Positions 9,718 to 17,181 of a DNA stretch of 64,000 nucleotides are shown in pieces. The notes below the pieces were generated by a model. It did no database searches and had not been told where the DNA came from. It saw only the letters and a list, made by a program, of their open reading frames with translations. The stretch covers positions 1 to 64,000 of the forward strand of contig JAHDKT010000018.1 in NCBI GenBank assembly GCA_018436725.1. The letters run 5' to 3'. This DNA is from Synergistaceae bacterium. Lineage in GTDB: Bacteria > Synergistota > Synergistia > Synergistales > Aminobacteriaceae. A program made the position numbers and the translations under genes. The first letter of the stretch is position 1. Every line of letters starts with the position of its first letter.

Positions 9718-10512
9718 CTACACCGCCCCTCTGTCCGCGAGCAGTTCGCGGATCGCGTCCAGCGCGAAATCCAGGTCGTCGGCCGCCGAGAGCTTCTTCC
9801 CCTTGCGGGTGATCTGCGGGTACGACACCCTGACCACCTTCGTGGGCGATCCCGCGAGTCCGAGGTGTTCTTGCGGAATCTCCAGTTCATCCGCCCCGAC
9901 GACGGGGATCTCCGCCTTCTTCGCGCGGATCTTCCCGCCGAGCGTGCAGAGCCTCGGGACGTTGATCTCCTTCACCACGGAGAGCATCGCGGGAAGAGGG
10001 GCCTCGACCCGTTCGTGCCCTCCTTCGACCGCGCGGCGCACGACGATGGTGTCCGCGCCGATCGACTCCACCTCGCTGACGAAGGTGAGCGCGGACATGT
10101 CCAGAATGCGCCCGACCGCCGGTCCGACCTGCCCCGTCTCGCCGTCGGTCGCCCGTTCGCCGGAGAGCGCAAGGTCGAACCCGCCCTCGTGGACGAGCCC
10201 CGCGGCGAGAGTCCGCGCCGTGGCCAGCGTGTCCGAGCCGGCGAACTTTCTGTCGGAGAGCAGCACGCCTCTGTCGCACCCCATGGCGATTGCTGCTTTC
10301 ACCGCTTTTTTCGCCCCGAGCGGCCCCATGGAGATCACGACGACCTCCGTTCCTTCGAAACGCTCCTTGAGCCGGACCGCCTCCTCCACGGCGTGCAGAT
10401 CGAGCGGATTCAGCTCGGCCTCCACGCCCTCGCGTATCATGGTTCCCGTCGTCTCGTCGATCTTGACGTTTTCCGTCGCGGGGACCTGCTTCACTAGCAC
10501 AGCAACGCGCAC
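9718..10512 (-). CDS. etfB: Electron transfer flavoprotein subunit beta
   Basis: EtfB, beginning MRVAVLVKQVPATE, with the family segments ELNPLDLHAVEEAVRLKE and GCDRGVLLSD followed by ATARTLA. A GTG at 10521 would add three residues but overlaps the Shine-Dalgarno GGGAGGT; the GTG at 10512 is eight bases from it and gives the usual N-terminus, so I chose 10512. It is the first gene of the etfB-etfA-glcD operon. A bifurcating type would bind an extra FAD or NAD here, which the sequence alone does not let me confirm. Confidence 0.92.
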   Translation of the reverse strand: MRVAVLVKQVPATENVKIDETTGTMIREGVEAELNPLDLHAVEEAVRLKERFEGTEVVVISMGPLGAKKAVKAAIAMGCDRGVLLSDRKFAGSDTLATARTLAAGLVHEGGFDLALSGERATDGETGQVGPAVGRILDMSALTFVSEVESIGADTIVVRRAVEGGHERVEAPLPAMLSVVKEINVPRLCTLGGKIRAKKAEIPVVGADELEIPQEHLGLAGSPTKVVRVSYPQITRKGKKLSAADDLDFALDAIRELLADRGAV

Positions 10513-10912
10513 TCGACGCACCTCCCAAAAAAAATAAACATGAAATAAGAAAATATCCTACCACTAAAATTCCATAAAGCAAGATGATTCTTTTATTTGT
10601 AAAATGTTAAAAAACATGCATAAAATAGGCCTTTTTTGCTCTTGAAGATGCTTTTGTACGGATGAAAGAGGAACTGTTTCGGAATGCCCGATAAAAACGG
10701 GAGGTTTCAAGATGAAGAAAGGACTGCATACATCCAGGAAATGAAGCTGCGGTCGTTCGGAGGGTGTTTCAAAGCGCGGGAGGAGCGGATGCTTGCCATG
10801 ATATACTCCAGGTTATACTGGTTTTGTGGTACGCTTGCGGTTATCTTCCTTGATTCATCCGGCGGGGGCTGCTCTTTTCTCTCGGCATTCATTTCATAAT
10901 CGGGAGGGCACG
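10513..10912. other. Divergent intergenic region between etfB and the HD-GYP gene
   Basis: About 400 bases without a convincing gene. The half next to etfB is strongly AT-rich, with A and T runs. A 71-codon frame at 10684-10899 has no recognisable product and is probably not coding. Two TATACT hexamers near 10800 are the best promoter signal toward the HD-GYP gene. Confidence 0.6.
10793..10819 (+). promoter_or_regulatory. Possible promoter for the HD-GYP gene
   Basis: TTGCCA at 10793-10798 and TATACT at 10814-10819, spaced 15 bases (shorter than ideal). A second TATACT lies at 10802-10807. Weak support. Confidence 0.3.
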
Positions 10913-12079
10913 ATGATGTTGGACAGCGTTGTGTACCGTATTCCGGCAGTCGATCTCGTCACATTCTGCGGTGTTGTCGCCGAAGATGTGCTTTCTCCGC
11001 ACGGGGCCCTGCTTCTCTCAAGAGACACCGACTTCGCGGCGCTCTCTCCGTCCAGACGGCGAGGATTCGCGTTCTCTCTGCGCGGCGCGGGCGTTACGTC
11101 GGTCGCCGTGCGCGAACGCCCCGAAGTCGCGCTCCAGGAGATCCTGGAGGTCATGGCACGCGGAAAACGCCCGCATGACCATAAGTACCGCAATCTCCAC
11201 CATGACGCGATGTACTATTTAACCGGTTTCTGCGAGAAGGTCCTCTTCGGCGGCCCGGGCAATTTGCAGATCTTTATGCTGCTCCGCGCCGGAAGGATGC
11301 TCGCCGAGGCGGTCGCCGCCGATCCCGATATTCCGATGCATCTGGGGTACGTGCTCCGGAAGGACGATCTGCTGCTTTCGCACTCGATCAACGTGGGGCT
11401 GCTTTCGGCGTTTCTGGCTCATAGAATGTTCCCGGACAGGGAGATGACGGCTGTTTCCGTCGCCGCGGGCGGACTGTTGCACGATCTTGGGAAAACGTAT
11501 ATCTCCGAGGAAATTTTAAACAAGCCGGGGACGCTTTCTGGAAAAGAGTACGAGATAATGCGCAGGCACCCGATCATCGGGGAGGCCGCGCTGCAGAAAT
11601 CGGGCGTGGTGGACGCCGTCGTGCTGAAAATGGTGCGGAACCATCATGAGCGGCTGGACGGTTCGGGATACCCCGACGGACTCGCGGGCGAGGCCATACC
11701 GAAGGCGGCGAGGATTGCGGCGGTGGCCGACGTCTTCGACGCCGTCACGTCGGAGCGCGCCTATAAGAGACGTATGTCCGGAAGGAAGGGCGTCTCGCTG
11801 CTTATGGACAACATCGGAACGCACCTCGACAGCGAGGTGGTCGGGGTGTTCGTCGGCGCTTTCGGAATGTACCCGCCGGGTACGGGGGTCGTCCTCTCCG
11901 ACGGACGCTCCGGCGTCGTGACGGCTCCGGGAGAACGCGGCGTGCTCCGCCCCAGGGTGCTCGTTCAGCGGGGCAAGAACGGCGAGGCGCTCTCGCCCGC
12001 CGTCTTTCTGGACCTGTCGGCTACGCCCGAGGTCTTTATCCGAGGCTGCACCGGAGAGCACGTTCCCGAAGCGATCTGA
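10913..12079 (+). CDS. HD-GYP domain protein, probable c-di-GMP phosphodiesterase
   Basis: A 388-residue soluble protein. The C-terminal half has the HD-GYP signature: HSINVGLLSAF, HDLGK near residue 190, and HHERLDGSGYP near 244-254, followed by AAVADVFDAVTSERAYK. These are the metal ligands and GYP residues of active c-di-GMP phosphodiesterases. The N-terminal 140 residues match no domain I recognise; in this type of protein the region is often sensory or regulatory. The start at 10913 has GGGAGG five bases upstream; ATG 10916 is equally possible. It converges with the SorC-family gene, with three bases between the stops. Confidence 0.9.
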   Translation: MMLDSVVYRIPAVDLVTFCGVVAEDVLSPHGALLLSRDTDFAALSPSRRRGFAFSLRGAGVTSVAVRERPEVALQEILEVMARGKRPHDHKYRNLHHDAMYYLTGFCEKVLFGGPGNLQIFMLLRAGRMLAEAVAADPDIPMHLGYVLRKDDLLLSHSINVGLLSAFLAHRMFPDREMTAVSVAAGGLLHDLGKTYISEEILNKPGTLSGKEYEIMRRHPIIGEAALQKSGVVDAVVLKMVRNHHERLDGSGYPDGLAGEAIPKAARIAAVADVFDAVTSERAYKRRMSGRKGVSLLMDNIGTHLDSEVVGVFVGAFGMYPPGTGVVLSDGRSGVVTAPGERGVLRPRVLVQRGKNGEALSPAVFLDLSATPEVFIRGCTGEHVPEAI

Positions 12080-12082
12080 CCT

Positions 12083-13075
12083 TCAGCCGATCCTCGATCC
12101 TCTAGTTTTATGGATCTCCAGAGCCTTCCGCGCCGCGATGTCGTCGGTGACGAGGACGTTCACATGCCGCCCCCGCAACGCTCCCAGGATCGATTCCGCT
12201 TTCAGCGCGCCCCCGGCGACGCCGATCACCCACTCTACTTCCTCCAGCTCCTTCAGCGTAATGCCGATCACTCTTCTGTTCACCTGAATATCCAGCTCCG
12301 TGCCGTCGATGGAGTAGTGGCGTCCGCAGATGAGGCCGACGGCGCCGTTATGGGAGATCTCGTTCAGCTCTTCCTTGGAGATGTATCCGAGTCGGAACGG
12401 GTTGTAGATCTCCGGGTGCGTCGCGCCTATGCCCACCAGCGCGATGTCGGATTTTCGTCCGAGTTCGAGCGTCTCGCGGATTGGGCGCTCTTGGAGGACG
12501 GCCTTCCGGAATGCCTCGCTCTCCGTGATCAGCGGCGCGTGGAGGTAGTGGCACGAACAGCCCAGAAGATTCGCCAGCATCGGCGCAAGCAGGGGGCCGA
12601 CGATGGACGAGTGCTCCGCCCCCGTGCCGCCGATGAGCTGCACCACCTTGACGTCCGGACGGTGCACGGGGCGGATCGCCTGGAGCATGCTGTAGAGGGC
12701 CGTTCCCCAGGAGACGCCGACGATATGGCGGTCGCGCAGGATGTTCAGGAAGAACTGCGCCGCGACGGAACCCAGTCCGTCGAGCATCTCGCGGTCGTTT
12801 TTCCCTCCCCTGACGAGGACGCGGACGTCCTTCAGCCCGAAAAGCTCCGAAAGCTCGTCCTCGAGCGCCTTCGAGGTCTGCCACGGGTAGTGGACGAGGA
12901 TCTCCACGATCCCCTTCTCGCGCGCCTCCGTCAGCAGCCGCGAAACCCCCGAGCGCGTGATGCCCACGATCTGCGCGATCTCCTGCTGCGTCTTCCCCTG
13001 GTTGTAGTACAGATGAGCCACTTCGGCGAGATACTGCCTTCTCGGGCTGTTCTCGTCCCTCGGGCGTTCTTGCAT
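12083..13075 (-). CDS. SorC-family (LsrR-like) transcriptional regulator
   Basis: A 330-residue regulator. The N-terminal helix-turn-helix reads LYYNQGKTQQEIAQIVGITR followed by SGVSRLL. The rest is a sugar-binding SorC domain (VGVSWGTALYSM, QLIGGTGAE, DIALVGIG, GVAGGALKAESILGAL). These proteins bind phosphorylated sugars or related ligands and usually repress the neighbouring operon. The start is set at ATG 13075, which has GAGGAGG eight bases upstream; longer in-frame starts lack a ribosome-binding site. It is divergent from the LsrF-like aldolase, as an LsrR-like regulator might be. The two TCAC-N4-GTGA palindromes in the intergenic region are its likely operators. Confidence 0.88.
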   Translation of the reverse strand: MQERPRDENSPRRQYLAEVAHLYYNQGKTQQEIAQIVGITRSGVSRLLTEAREKGIVEILVHYPWQTSKALEDELSELFGLKDVRVLVRGGKNDREMLDGLGSVAAQFFLNILRDRHIVGVSWGTALYSMLQAIRPVHRPDVKVVQLIGGTGAEHSSIVGPLLAPMLANLLGCSCHYLHAPLITESEAFRKAVLQERPIRETLELGRKSDIALVGIGATHPEIYNPFRLGYISKEELNEISHNGAVGLICGRHYSIDGTELDIQVNRRVIGITLKELEEVEWVIGVAGGALKAESILGALRGRHVNVLVTDDIAARKALEIHKTRGSRIG

Positions 13076-13168
13076 ACTCTTCCCCTCCTCGGATGTTTCT
13101 ATTACGCATGATAGCCTGTTGTCCCGGAATACGCGCGGAAGCGCTCGCTTGTTTTTTCGTTTTCTTTC

Positions 13169-13197
13169 TTGACAATTCCTTCGCGCATCTTTAGAAT
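13169..13197 (+). promoter_or_regulatory. Sigma-70 promoter of the LsrF-like gene
   Basis: TTGACA at 13169-13174, a 17-base spacer, and TAGAAT at 13192-13197: near-consensus. Transcription would begin at about 13204, just before the two operator palindromes. Confidence 0.75.
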
Positions 13198-13212
13198 GAC
13201 CTTCAGAGTATA

Positions 13213-13243
13213 TCACTTTTGTGAGTTTATGTCACATACGTGA
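13213..13243. promoter_or_regulatory. Pair of TCAC-N4-GTGA operators between regulator and aldolase
   Basis: Two copies of the same inverted repeat: TCACTTTTGTGA at 13213-13224 and TCACATACGTGA at 13232-13243. Their centres are 19 bases apart, roughly two helical turns, suiting a regulator that binds as a dimer of dimers. They lie just downstream of the promoter at 13169-13197, so binding should block transcription. Assignment to the adjacent SorC-family protein is inference from position and symmetry. Confidence 0.65.
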
Positions 13244-13271
13244 AATCTTTATTGCGACAAGGAGGAGCGCT

Positions 13272-14138
13272 ATGTTCGAACATATGAGCTGGGGAAAAAA
13301 GAGCAGGTTGAGTTCCATCGTGGCTCCCGACGGGAGAGCGCTGATGCTCGCCATCGACCACGGCTATTTCATGGGCGCCACGCACGGCATGGAGAAGCCT
13401 GCCGAGGCGATAGAGAAGCTGCTTCCGCACGTCGATTCCCTGATGCTGAGCCCGGGGATTCTCACCACCTGCATCGATCCCGCCCTCACGCAGGGCGTGG
13501 TGTTGCGGGCGAGCGGCGGCAACAGCATCCTCGACCCCGATATCGACGACGAGGAGCTGATCCTCACCGCGGCGCAGGCCGTCCGCATGAACGCCTCGGC
13601 AGTCGCCGTCTCCATCTTCGTCGGGTCGGAGCACAGTCATCAGACGATCCTGAACCTTACCGACATGATCACGCAGGCTGCGGAGTTCGATCTTCCGGTG
13701 CTCGGCGTCACCGGCGTGGGGAAGGCGCTGAAGGACCGCAAGGAGAAGCGCTATCTTTCGCACGCCTCCAGGCTGTGCGCGGAGATGGGCGCCGACATCG
13801 TCAAGACATACTACTGCGAAGGCTTCGCGGAAGTTGTAGCGAAAACGCCCGCGCCGATCGTCGTGGCCGGAGGCCCGAAGCTGGACACCTACCGGGACGT
13901 GATCGAACTCACCTACAAGGCGATGCAGGAAGGCGCCATCGGCGTCGACATGGGGCGAAACGTGTGGCAGTCGGACTACCCGGCGGCGATTCTGCAGGGC
14001 GTGAAGGCGGTCATCCACGGCAACGCGTCGGTGAAGGACGCCATGGAGATCGTGGGCGAGCTTTCGACGCCCGAGAACGCGCGGAAGGAGTACTTCAAGG
14101 TCACGGCGGAAGACATCGCGAACAGCGCGGTGCACTAG
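13272..14138 (+). CDS. LsrF/class I aldolase-family protein
   Basis: A 288-residue TIM-barrel protein close in pattern to LsrF, the thiolase of autoinducer-2 breakdown. Shared segments include MLAIDHGYFMGAT, VVLRASGGNSI, GSEHSHQTI, VTGVGKALKDRKEKRYLSHA, IVKTYYCEGFAEVVA and GVDMGRNVWQSD. The lysine in IVKTYY is the likely Schiff-base residue. The start has GGAGGAGC just upstream. No lsrK, lsrACDB or lsrG is in the window, so the true substrate may be another phosphorylated sugar rather than phospho-AI-2. It is divergent from an LsrR-like regulator, has a strong promoter with two operators, and ends at a terminator. Confidence 0.85.
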   Translation: MFEHMSWGKKSRLSSIVAPDGRALMLAIDHGYFMGATHGMEKPAEAIEKLLPHVDSLMLSPGILTTCIDPALTQGVVLRASGGNSILDPDIDDEELILTAAQAVRMNASAVAVSIFVGSEHSHQTILNLTDMITQAAEFDLPVLGVTGVGKALKDRKEKRYLSHASRLCAEMGADIVKTYYCEGFAEVVAKTPAPIVVAGGPKLDTYRDVIELTYKAMQEGAIGVDMGRNVWQSDYPAAILQGVKAVIHGNASVKDAMEIVGELSTPENARKEYFKVTAEDIANSAVH

Positions 14139-14176
14139 ACCCGGAAGCCGTCCGCCGTGTGGTGAAGCGACACTTT

Positions 14177-14224
14177 AAAGCGGGACGGAGAGACTCGTAC
14201 GGGTCTTTCCGTCCCGCTTTTTTT
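14177..14224 (+). terminator. Terminator between the aldolase and hydrolase genes
   Basis: A long inverted repeat: AAAGCGGGACGGA at 14177-14189 pairs with TCCGTCCCGCTTT at 14208-14220, and the T run continues to 14224. A-rich flanks on the other side mean it probably also ends the converging minus-strand hydrolase transcript. Confidence 0.85.
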
Positions 14225-14231
14225 CTTGTCT

Positions 14232-15542
14232 TTAGCGGAACTGTTCGTCCAGCCAGTCGAGCGCGACCGCCCACGAGAGGGGCATGTTGTCGAGCTGGCA
14301 GTGGATGTTCGCGCCGCTCTCCTCCGTGAAGATGTGGAGGGCCGCCCTCGGCGCCAGCTCCGCGAAACGTCTTGCCTGCGCCATCGGGACCGTGCCTTCC
14401 GACTCGCTCACAAGCCCCAGCGCGGGCATCTTCAAAGAGCGGAGCTGGTCCTCGCGCAGGCGGAAGTCGCGCATGACGTCGAACGTCTCCTTCACCGACG
14501 GCTTGCCGTAGCGCGCGCAGAGGTTCAGCAGAGAAAATTTGTACTTCGCCGGCAGCTCCTCCTCGGGCATGGCGCGGATCTCCTCGGCGGTGAGGTTCTG
14601 GCTCTGGAACATGGCGACGAACTGCGGTCCCATGCCGGCGAAGAAGTGCTCCTGCGCGTCGATGAGCGGCGAGTTCGCGATCACGGCGCCCAGCCGGGGG
14701 TCGCCGACCGCGCCGGAGAGGGCGAAGTAACCGCCGAAGCTTGCTCCGTAGAGCGCGATCTTTCCCGGATGCACCTCCGGACGGGCGAGCGCGAAGTCCA
14801 TGACGGCCCGGAGCGCCGGAGCAGTGTCGGGGACGAAAGTGGAGTTCGGGTGGAAACGCCGCTTTCCGGTCTGCCCCGGTCCCTCGAAGAGGAGCACGTT
14901 GTACCCCCGTTCGAGCGCCGCCTTTCCGATGGCGAAGTACATCTCCTCCGCCGTGCCGTCGAAACCGCTCTGCGCGAGCAGAGTCTTTCTCCGTCCGCTC
15001 CCTCTCGACGGGGTGATGAAGTAGCCGGGAAGAAAGTCGTTCTCCCGGCCGAACGGGATGAGCACGCTCTCCGTCTTCCACGCCGCGAGCCGCATCCCCT
15101 TGAGGAAGACGTCGCGGCACTTCATTCCCGTCTGCGCGGTCTCCGGCGCCGACGGGTCCCCGTAGTACTCCGCCGCTCTGAAGTACGCGGAGGAACGCAG
15201 CAGGCTCTCCATGGCGCTGACCTTGTGTCCGCGCTCCAGGCGCGTGTTGCCGTCCGCTTCCAGTCGTTCGGCGAGCGCGAGAAAGGCCGCCGACCACGAG
15301 GCCGGGGAGCCGTCCGCGATCCCCTTCGCGGTCACGAGGAGTTCGCCCGCCGCTCCCCCTCCCGCCGCGTCCGCTCCCAGGCTCCGGAGAAGCTGAAAGT
15401 CCATTTCGACGTCCTTGAACCAGGAGAGCATGACGCTGCCGCGCGACAGTCCCTTTTCGATCTCCTTCCCTTCGGCGTCCGTCTGCGGATGCAGCGCGAG
15501 GGCGAAGGCAAGGAAAAGCAGTATTCCGAGCGCTCGTATCAC
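14232..15542 (-). CDS. Exported alpha/beta hydrolase
   Basis: A 436-residue protein beginning with a signal peptide (MIRALGILLFLAFALALHP). The nucleophile elbow is GASFGGYFA in the middle of the protein, after strand segments LLAQSGFDGTAEEMYF and NVLLFEGPGQ. The pattern resembles the pseudooxynicotine-hydrolase/FrsA-like branch of alpha/beta hydrolases, with a helical N-terminal domain. The substrate is unknown. GTG 15542 is chosen because GGGAGGT lies seven bases upstream and the product then starts at the signal peptide. The gene follows nudC by 22 bases and probably shares its transcript. It would act in the periplasm. Confidence 0.8.
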   Translation of the reverse strand: MIRALGILLFLAFALALHPQTDAEGKEIEKGLSRGSVMLSWFKDVEMDFQLLRSLGADAAGGGAAGELLVTAKGIADGSPASWSAAFLALAERLEADGNTRLERGHKVSAMESLLRSSAYFRAAEYYGDPSAPETAQTGMKCRDVFLKGMRLAAWKTESVLIPFGRENDFLPGYFITPSRGSGRRKTLLAQSGFDGTAEEMYFAIGKAALERGYNVLLFEGPGQTGKRRFHPNSTFVPDTAPALRAVMDFALARPEVHPGKIALYGASFGGYFALSGAVGDPRLGAVIANSPLIDAQEHFFAGMGPQFVAMFQSQNLTAEEIRAMPEEELPAKYKFSLLNLCARYGKPSVKETFDVMRDFRLREDQLRSLKMPALGLVSESEGTVPMAQARRFAELAPRAALHIFTEESGANIHCQLDNMPLSWAVALDWLDEQFR

Positions 15543-15564
15543 CTGTTTCACCTCCCTGATAGTC

Positions 15565-16497
15565 TTACGAAATACCTCCGGAGAGCCAGTGGTCGATGAG
15601 CTTTCGGGAAATGCTGATGGATGGAGGGATCTCCGGCATGTTTTCGGGTGTGAACCACCCGGCGTCCCCGATCTCGACACCGTCCGGGACGATTTCGCCT
15701 TCGGCCCACATCGCGGTGAAGCCGAGCATGAGCGAGTGGGGGAACGGCCACGGCTGGCTGCCGAAGTAGGTTATGTCCTTGACCTTGATGCCGACCTCTT
15801 CGAAGACCTCGCGTTCGACCGCCTCTTCGAGGCTCTCCCCCGGCTCCACGAACCCCGCGAGCACGCTGTATCGATTCGAAGGAAAGCGGGTTCCGTGGGC
15901 CAGCAACAGCTTTCCGTCGCGGACCACCGCCACGATGATCGCTGGGCTCAGGATCGGGTAGGAGACGTACTCGCACTGGGGACAGGCGTAGGCGCGCCCC
16001 TCCTCCGCAGCCTCCATGAGCGTCGCGCAGCGCGGGCAGTAGCGGCTGTTCCGCCGCCAGTCCATCATCTGGAACGCGGTCCCCGCCGCATGAAAGACCG
16101 CTTCGCCCCCGAGCGCCCACAGCTCGCGCAGGCCGACCGGCTCCAGCCCGGACGGCAGTTCGCCGTCCGGAGGGTACTCCCCCCACGAAAAGCCGCCTCG
16201 CGCGGGAGGGAGCGTTCCGAAGCGGAGCAGCGCGTCGGCGAAAGGAGCGATCTCCTCCCCCGAGGGAAGAAGCAGAGGGGTCTTCGACTTCACCAGAACA
16301 AGGTCGTTGTGAAAGAGCAGCCAGTCTCCCGGCGTGCCGCATGCGTCCATAGTAGCGATGTCCTCCTTTGCGGCGCGCTCCGCGGCGCGCCCGCTCGAAA
16401 ATTCTATCATACGCGCCCCGTGAATCCAACGATCGTTCCGCTTCCGCGCGGAACGGACAGAGCGTCGGCCTTGGTTCGCTTTGAAGCGCACTCCCAT
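15565..16497 (-). CDS. nudC: NADH pyrophosphatase (NudC)
   Basis: Nudix hydrolase that cleaves NAD(H), and in some bacteria decaps NAD-capped RNA. It has a zinc ribbon (CPRC then CPQC) in mid-protein, the Nudix box GFVEPGESLEEAVEREVFEE with the following VGI, and the NudC-specific SQPWPFPHS motif just after it. The start at 16497 has AAGGAGA five bases upstream and gives 310 residues; ATG 16410 would be shorter but lacks a good ribosome-binding site. Its 5' end overlaps the -35 of the divergent TPR-gene promoter. Confidence 0.92.
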   Translation of the reverse strand: MGVRFKANQGRRSVRSARKRNDRWIHGARMIEFSSGRAAERAAKEDIATMDACGTPGDWLLFHNDLVLVKSKTPLLLPSGEEIAPFADALLRFGTLPPARGGFSWGEYPPDGELPSGLEPVGLRELWALGGEAVFHAAGTAFQMMDWRRNSRYCPRCATLMEAAEEGRAYACPQCEYVSYPILSPAIIVAVVRDGKLLLAHGTRFPSNRYSVLAGFVEPGESLEEAVEREVFEEVGIKVKDITYFGSQPWPFPHSLMLGFTAMWAEGEIVPDGVEIGDAGWFTPENMPEIPPSISISRKLIDHWLSGGIS

Positions 16498-16525
16498 TGT
16501 ACTCTCCTTTTGCGAGAGGTATAAT
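16497..16525 (+). promoter_or_regulatory. Promoter for the TPR / giant exoprotein cluster
   Basis: TTGTAC at 16497-16502, a 17-base spacer, and consensus TATAAT at 16520-16525, ahead of the first TPR gene. It overlaps the nudC start on the other strand. Confidence 0.7.
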
Positions 16526-16527
16526 TC

Positions 16528-16557
16528 AGAATACTAAGCATTCAGCGCCTGCGACAA
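16528..16557 (-). promoter_or_regulatory. Possible promoter for nudC
   Basis: On the minus strand TTGTCG (16552-16557) and TATTCT (16528-16533) are 18 bases apart, about 30 bases before the nudC start. Moderate to weak match. Confidence 0.4.
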
Positions 16558-16588
16558 AATACGTACCGTTCAGGAGGAAAGAGCCGCC

Positions 16589-17143
16589 ATGATGAAAAAG
16601 AGCATCCCGCGCTTTCTGAATGTCCTCCTCCGCCCCGCGCTTCTCGGCTGTTTCCTGCTGGGAACGGCGGGGCCGCTCCCGGTCTCCGCAGCATCTCCTC
16701 CGACCTCCCGGGGCGTCGCGCTCACCCTTGCCCGCCTTGAAACGGCGTTGCTGCTTCGCCGGCTCGGCGTCGCCCACGAAGAGGTCGGACGCTTGGAAAG
16801 CGCTTTCCGGAGCTACGAGGAGAGCCTTATGCTCTTCCCCGACGACGAGGTTGCGCAGCGGGTTCCTCGTGTGCGGGCCGCGCTCGCTCGGCGCGCCGCT
16901 CCTCTCTCTCCGCCCGCTCCTCTGCTTCCGGAGGCGCGGACCGCGCGTCTGGAGCGGGCGTTCGAACTCCGCGAGGAGGGGAAGAACGCCTTCGTCCGCG
17001 GAGAAATGCGGAATGCGGTGCGGTCCTTCGAGGAAAGTCTTCTCCTCTTCGAGGACGAGGAACTCTCCCGTTTCGTCGGAGAGGTAAAAAAGGAGATCGA
17101 GCTTGCGCTCTCCCTCGACGGTCTGGAGGAGCTTTTCAGATGA
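16589..17143 (+). CDS. Exported TPR-like protein, first gene of the exoprotein cluster
   Basis: A 184-residue protein with a signal peptide of about 35 residues (hydrophobic core LLRPALLGCFLLGTAG). The remainder has two TPR-like units built on the pattern ALxxR...GxxxEAxRSYEESLxLFPDDE and AFELREEGK...AVRSFEESLLLFEDEE. The same ESL-centred repeat recurs in the next gene. AGGAGGAAA lies ahead of the start. The stop overlaps an ATG of the next frame by four bases, so the genes are coupled. Function is unknown; exported TPR proteins usually scaffold other envelope or secreted proteins, and the giant downstream protein is the obvious candidate partner. Confidence 0.75.
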   Translation: MMKKSIPRFLNVLLRPALLGCFLLGTAGPLPVSAASPPTSRGVALTLARLETALLLRRLGVAHEEVGRLESAFRSYEESLMLFPDDEVAQRVPRVRAALARRAAPLSPPAPLLPEARTARLERAFELREEGKNAFVRGEMRNAVRSFEESLLLFEDEELSRFVGEVKKEIELALSLDGLEELFR

Positions 17144-17181
17144 GTTTCGAGGGGCCGGCGCGGCCGGGGAGGTGTTGCGAC

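Noticed and set aside
10684-10899. 71-codon frame upstream of the HD-GYP gene
   Set aside because: No ribosome-binding site and no recognisable product; it covers the likely promoter region.
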